A DNA stretch of 64,000 nucleotides from positions 186,001 through 250,000 of the forward strand of contig NZ_JALPVL010000010.1 of assembly GCF_023544465.1 (NCBI RefSeq), in the 5' to 3' direction. Positions 60,806 through 64,000 of this stretch are shown piece by piece. Below the pieces are notes generated by a model. It worked only from the letters and a program-made list of their open reading frames with translations. It did not search any database and was not told the origin of the DNA. A program made the translations under genes and the position numbers. The DNA comes from Paractinoplanes maris (GTDB lineage: Bacteria > Actinomycetota > Actinomycetes > Mycobacteriales > Micromonosporaceae). Position 1 is the first letter of the stretch. The number at the start of each line of letters is the position of its first letter.

Positions 60806-61828
60806 TCAGAGAGGGCTTGCGGTGCTCTCGCGTTTGATGAGGGTGGTGGGGACGAGCACGGTGCCGGGTTGCACGGTGTGGCGGTTGATCTGCTGGAGCA
60901 GGCCCTGCACGCACAGACGACCGACCTCGGCCCAGTCCTGGCGGACCGTGGTCAGCGGGGGCATGTACGAGGCCGCGTCGGGGATGTCGTCGAAGCCGAC
61001 CACGCTGACGTCCTCGGGGACCCGGCGGCCGGCTTCGTGCAGGGCTCGCAGCACGCCCAGGGCCATCTGGTCGTTGGCCACGAAGATCGCGGTGCAGTCG
61101 GGGCGGGCGGCCAGGCGCCGGCCGGCGCGGTAGCCGGACTCGGCCGACCAGTCGCCGCGCTCGCACTCCGGAGCGGGGCGCCCGGCCTCGTCGAGCACCG
61201 CCTGCCAGGCCTGGGCGCGACGGGCGCTGGAGAACGACTCGTCCGGGCCGGTCACGTGCCAGACCGTCTCGTGGCCGAGGTCGAGCAGGTGGCGCACGGC
61301 CTGGCGGGCCCCGTCGGCCTGGTCGGCGTCGACCACCGGGTAGCGGTCGCCGGCGTCGGAGTCGACCACGACCACCGGCACGCCGGGGGGCAGGGTGAGA
61401 TCCACCGCGTCCAGCAGGTGAACTTCCATGATCACGATGATGCCGTCGACGGCCAGCTCGCCGAGGCGGGTGAAGGCGCCCAGCACGCCGTCCTGCGTCG
61501 GCACGGCGACCGGGATGAGCGTGATCGCGTAGCCCTCGCGGGCGGCGTGCGCGGCGATCGCCTCGACCGTGCGGCTGTTCCCGGTGGTGGCGAGTGTGAA
61601 CAAAATTACACCAATTGTGCGAAACTCTCCGCGTTTCAGCGCACGCGCGGCACTATTGGGTCGATAGCCAAGCTGTTGCATAGCGTTCAGAACTTCGCGG
61701 CGGGTCGACTCGAGCACTCCCGGGTGCCCGGTCGACACCCGGCTCACGGTCTGGGACGAGACCCCAGCTAGACGGGCCACGTCGGCCATCGAGACGCCGC
61801 GGCGACGGTTGCTTGACGTTCGCTGCAC
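60806..61828 (-). CDS. LacI-family transcriptional regulator of the third sugar locus
   Basis: The product is 340 residues. The helix-turn-helix is MADVARLAGVSSQTVSRVST, the hinge RPNSAARALKRGEF. The effector core contains VSVVGFDDIPDAASYMPPLT, as in the two LacI proteins at 12646 and 14460. The GTG at 61828 is the best start. The divergent sugar-permease operon and two mirror-image operators at 61849 and 61913 show that it represses both. Confidence 0.92.
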   Translation of the reverse strand: MQRTSSNRRRGVSMADVARLAGVSSQTVSRVSTGHPGVLESTRREVLNAMQQLGYRPNSAARALKRGEFRTIGVILFTLATTGNSRTVEAIAAHAAREGYAITLIPVAVPTQDGVLGAFTRLGELAVDGIIVIMEVHLLDAVDLTLPPGVPVVVVDSDAGDRYPVVDADQADGARQAVRHLLDLGHETVWHVTGPDESFSSARRAQAWQAVLDEAGRPAPECERGDWSAESGYRAGRRLAARPDCTAIFVANDQMALGVLRALHEAGRRVPEDVSVVGFDDIPDAASYMPPLTTVRQDWAEVGRLCVQGLLQQINRHTVQPGTVLVPTTLIKRESTASPL

Positions 61829-61848
61829 GTGGTGAAACTATCACCCGC

Positions 61849-61864
61849 ATGTTTACGCAAACAT
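61849..61864. promoter_or_regulatory. LacI operator near the regulator start
   Basis: ATGTTTACGCAAACAT is a palindrome with a central CG, only 21 bp from the lacI start codon. It is the exact reverse complement of the site at 61913. Confidence 0.8.
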
Positions 61865-61912
61865 CACAGCAGTGAACCGAACGAAACATTGTCGAACGCT
61901 GCGAAGCGCGTC

Positions 61913-61928
61913 ATGTTTGCGTAAACAT
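61913..61928. promoter_or_regulatory. LacI operator upstream of the permease operon
   Basis: ATGTTTGCGTAAACAT, 24 bp before the permease ATG. The two operators are 64 bp apart centre to centre, a spacing compatible with DNA looping by a LacI-type dimer pair. Confidence 0.8.
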
Positions 61929-61951
61929 CGGCAGTCCGAGGGCACGACAGG

Positions 61952-62866
61952 ATGAGGCAGATGGCAGTTCCAGCAGTCGCGGCACCGCCGCCGTCGACCA
62001 GGCGCGTGCGCCGGTCCTACCGGGGCTGGCAGTTCGTCGGCCCGTTCATGATCGTCTTTGCGCTGGTGTTCCTCGCGCCGATCGTCTACGCGATCTACCT
62101 GAGCCTCTTCCGCAACCGGCTGATTGGCGGCAACGCGTTCGTCGGTCTCGACAACTACCAGCAGGCGCTGCAGGATCCGCAGTTCTGGTCGGGTGTCGGC
62201 CGGGTCGGCCTGTTCCTGGTCGTGCAGGTCCCGATCATGCTGTTCTTGGCCCTGCTGGTGGCGCTGGCCCTCGACAGCGGCCGCCTCTACGGCAAGAGCT
62301 TCTTCCGGGTTTCGATCTTCCTGCCCTACGCGGTGCCGGCCGTGGTCGCCGCGCTGATGTGGGGCTTCATCTACGGGTCGCAGTTCGGTCTGATCGGCAA
62401 CCTCAACGACGCCCTCGGCATCACGCTGCCCGACCCGCTCAAGCCGAGCCTCATCCTGGCTTCGATCGGCAACATCTCGACCTGGCAGTTCGTCGGCTAC
62501 AACATGTTGATCTTCTATTCGGCCCTGCAGGTCGTGCCGAAGTCGCTCTACGAGTCGGCCGCGATCGACGGTGCCGGTCAGCTCCGGATCATCCGCTCGA
62601 TCAAGCTGCCGGCCATCCGGGGCGCGCTGGTGATCGCCACGATCTTCTCGATCATCGGCAGCTTCCAGCTGTTCAACGAGCCGGCCATCCTGCGCAACCT
62701 GGCGCCGAACGCGATCACCACGTACTTCACGCCGAACTTCTACGCCTACTCGCTGACCTTCTCGGGCCAGCAGATCAACTACTCCGCGGCGGTCGCGGTC
62801 GTGATGGCCGTGATCACCATGATCGTCGCCTACGTGGTGCAGCTGCGCGGGACGAAGGACCTCTGA
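61952..62866 (+). CDS. Sugar ABC transporter permease, MalF type (CUT1)
   Basis: The product is 304 residues with six membrane segments. The EAA loop is YESAAIDGAGQLRIIRSIKL, which contacts an MsmK/MalK-like ATPase. No ATPase gene is present in the window, so it probably uses a shared one, as is common in actinomycetes. The first helix is VGPFMIVFALVFLAPIVYAI. The stop overlaps the next permease start (TGATG). It lies behind the operator at 61913. Confidence 0.92.
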   Translation: MRQMAVPAVAAPPPSTRRVRRSYRGWQFVGPFMIVFALVFLAPIVYAIYLSLFRNRLIGGNAFVGLDNYQQALQDPQFWSGVGRVGLFLVVQVPIMLFLALLVALALDSGRLYGKSFFRVSIFLPYAVPAVVAALMWGFIYGSQFGLIGNLNDALGITLPDPLKPSLILASIGNISTWQFVGYNMLIFYSALQVVPKSLYESAAIDGAGQLRIIRSIKLPAIRGALVIATIFSIIGSFQLFNEPAILRNLAPNAITTYFTPNFYAYSLTFSGQQINYSAAVAVVMAVITMIVAYVVQLRGTKDL

Positions 62867-63783
62867 TGACCACCACGACCTCGCCGGTGCAGGCCTCACC
62901 CCGTACGGGAAAGCCTGTGACCCTGTCATCGAAGAAGCGCCGGAAGGGCAGCGTTCTGCTGACCGTGCTAACCGCGCTGATGGCCGCCTACTCGCTGTTC
63001 CCGCTGGCCTGGCTGCTGATCAACTCGACCAAGACCCAGGACGGGCTGTTCAGCTCGTTCGGTCTCTGGTTCGACGACGGCAAGTTCGCCCTGTTCAGCA
63101 ACATCGCCGACACCTTCACCTACGGCGACGGGATCTTCCTGCGCTGGCTGGGCAACACCGCGCTCTACGTGCTGGTCGGCGCGGGCGGGGCGACGTTCCT
63201 GGCCCTGCTGGCCGGCTACGGGCTCGCCAAGTTCGACTTCGTCGGCAAGAAGGCGGTCTTCGCGATCGTCATCGGTGCCGTCGCCGTCCCGCCGACCGCG
63301 CTGGCCGTCCCGACCTTCCTGATGTTCAGCAAGATGGGGCTCACCAACACCCCGTGGGCCGTGATCATCCCGTCGCTGATCTCGCCGTTCGGGCTGTACC
63401 TGATGTGGACCTTCGCGGCCCAGGCGGTGCCGACCGAGATGCTCGAGGCGGCCCGGGTCGACGGGGCCGGCGAGTTCCGCACGCTGTTCCGCATCAGCGT
63501 GCCGCTGCTCATGCCCGGCATCATCACAACCCTGCTCTTCACCATGGTCGCGACGATGAACAACTACTTCCTGCCGCTGATCATGCTCAAGAACCCGGAC
63601 TGGTACCCGCTGACCGTCGGCCTGAACTCCTGGAACGCCCAGGCCGCGACGGCCGGTGGCGAAGCCGTCTTCAACCTCGTCATCACCGGTTCGCTGATCA
63701 CCGTCGTCCTGCTCCTCGCAGCGTTCCTCTCGCTGCAGCGCTACTGGCAGTCCGGCCTGGCCGCCGGCTCCGTCAAGGAATAA
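62866..63783 (+). CDS. Sugar ABC transporter permease, MalG type (CUT1)
   Basis: The product is 305 residues with six membrane segments. The EAA motif is LEAARVDGAGEFRTLFRISV, with PLLMPGIITTLLFTMVATMN following. It pairs with the upstream permease to form the channel for an oligosaccharide. ATG overlaps the upstream TGA. The binding-protein gene begins 22 bp after its stop. Confidence 0.92.
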   Translation: MTTTTSPVQASPRTGKPVTLSSKKRRKGSVLLTVLTALMAAYSLFPLAWLLINSTKTQDGLFSSFGLWFDDGKFALFSNIADTFTYGDGIFLRWLGNTALYVLVGAGGATFLALLAGYGLAKFDFVGKKAVFAIVIGAVAVPPTALAVPTFLMFSKMGLTNTPWAVIIPSLISPFGLYLMWTFAAQAVPTEMLEAARVDGAGEFRTLFRISVPLLMPGIITTLLFTMVATMNNYFLPLIMLKNPDWYPLTVGLNSWNAQAATAGGEAVFNLVITGSLITVVLLLAAFLSLQRYWQSGLAAGSVKE

Positions 63784-63805
63784 CCTCCCGAAAGGACCCG
63801 TCCGA

Positions 63806-64000
63806 ATGTCCCGATTCATCAAGGTGGCGGCCGCTGCGTCGGCTGCTGTCCTGGCTCTGGCCGCCTGTGGCGGCGGCGGGGACGACTCGTCGTCCGCCGG
63901 CTCCTCCTCCGGTGGCGCCACGGTCACCGACGCCCAGGTCGACGCCGCGCTCCAGAAGGGCGGCACCCTCACGGTTTGGGCGTGGGAGCCTACCCTCAAG
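63806..64000 (+). CDS. Sugar-binding lipoprotein of the third ABC system, N-terminal part
   Basis: The visible 65 codons begin MSRFIKVAAAASAAVLALAA, with a lipobox ending AACGGG, then a Gly/Ser linker and KGGTLTVWAWEP, the usual start of a CUT1 solute-binding domain. AAAGGAC precedes the ATG. Placing the binding protein last, after both permeases, is a little unusual. The gene continues beyond the window. Confidence 0.9.
   Translation, partial: MSRFIKVAAAASAAVLALAACGGGGDDSSSAGSSSGGATVTDAQVDAALQKGGTLTVWAWEPTLK

Overview
This window looks like chromosome of a very GC-rich actinobacterium, most likely Micromonosporaceae and Actinoplanes-like. The reasons are the high G+C, frequent GTG and TTG starts, start/stop overlaps of the ATGA and GTGA type, actinobacterial families (ECF41 sigma factor, MmyB-type XRE regulator, MEDS-STAS protein, DesK-like kinase pair) and secreted ricin-type lectin fusions. 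The genus is inferred; no rRNA or other marker gene is present. I saw no insertion sequence, prophage, CRISPR array, tRNA or rRNA.

Layout. 0-12 kb: the 5' end of cytochrome c oxidase subunit I (ctaD), small membrane and secreted proteins, a CPBP protease, a TauE/SafE exporter, a TetR regulator divergent from a small membrane protein, a TPR membrane protein, a SigE-like sigma factor with its membrane partner, a GNAT enzyme, a Tat-exported hydrolase, and a two-component system. 12-25.6 kb: two LacI regulators and an L-arabinose locus, with a YtfQRT-YjfF/AraUVWZ-type ABC importer followed by araB-araD-araA in overlapping reading frames. A short, aberrant Rho paralogue converges on it. 25.8-31.6 kb: a surface-glycan group (unknown protein, methyltransferase-like coiled-coil protein, GT4 and GT2 glycosyltransferases, LCP ligase). 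31.7-35.6 kb: a MEDS-STAS regulator, a NADAR protein, a tiny basic ORF with a damage-type promoter, a small helical protein and a GNAT gene, separated by repeat arrays. 35.8-39.8 kb: a chvE-gguA-gguB multiple-sugar importer with two palindromic operators and a strong terminator. 39.8-46.7 kb: haloacetate-dehalogenase-like hydrolase, DinB/MDMPI protein, TetR with divergent NmrA/QorB oxidoreductase, GH13 glucosidase, HEAT protein, and a frameshifted membrane-protein gene. 46.8-56.1 kb: ECF41 sigma factor, NDH-2-like oxidoreductase, GMC oxidase, hydrolase, leaderless Baeyer-Villiger monooxygenase, MmyB-type regulator, SDR and MFS transporter. 56.1-64 kb: beta-helix membrane protein, secreted ThuA-ricin-B protein, GIY-YIG nuclease, and a third sugar locus (LacI, two mirror-image operators, MalF- and MalG-type permeases and the start of a binding lipoprotein).

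Carbohydrate uptake dominates. Three separate ABC sugar systems each lie behind LacI-type palindromes, and a GH13 enzyme and several secreted or surface-glycan genes accompany them.

The most unusual signal is not a gene. Many gene ends are followed by private tandem-repeat arrays, unrelated in sequence to one another. In at least five cases the repeat unit includes or closely matches the stop codon of the adjacent gene. One further gene end, the GNAT gene at 35.2 kb, carries an inverted duplication of its own last ~14 codons. This suggests a recurrent process that amplifies sequence at the 3' ends of genes in this genome.
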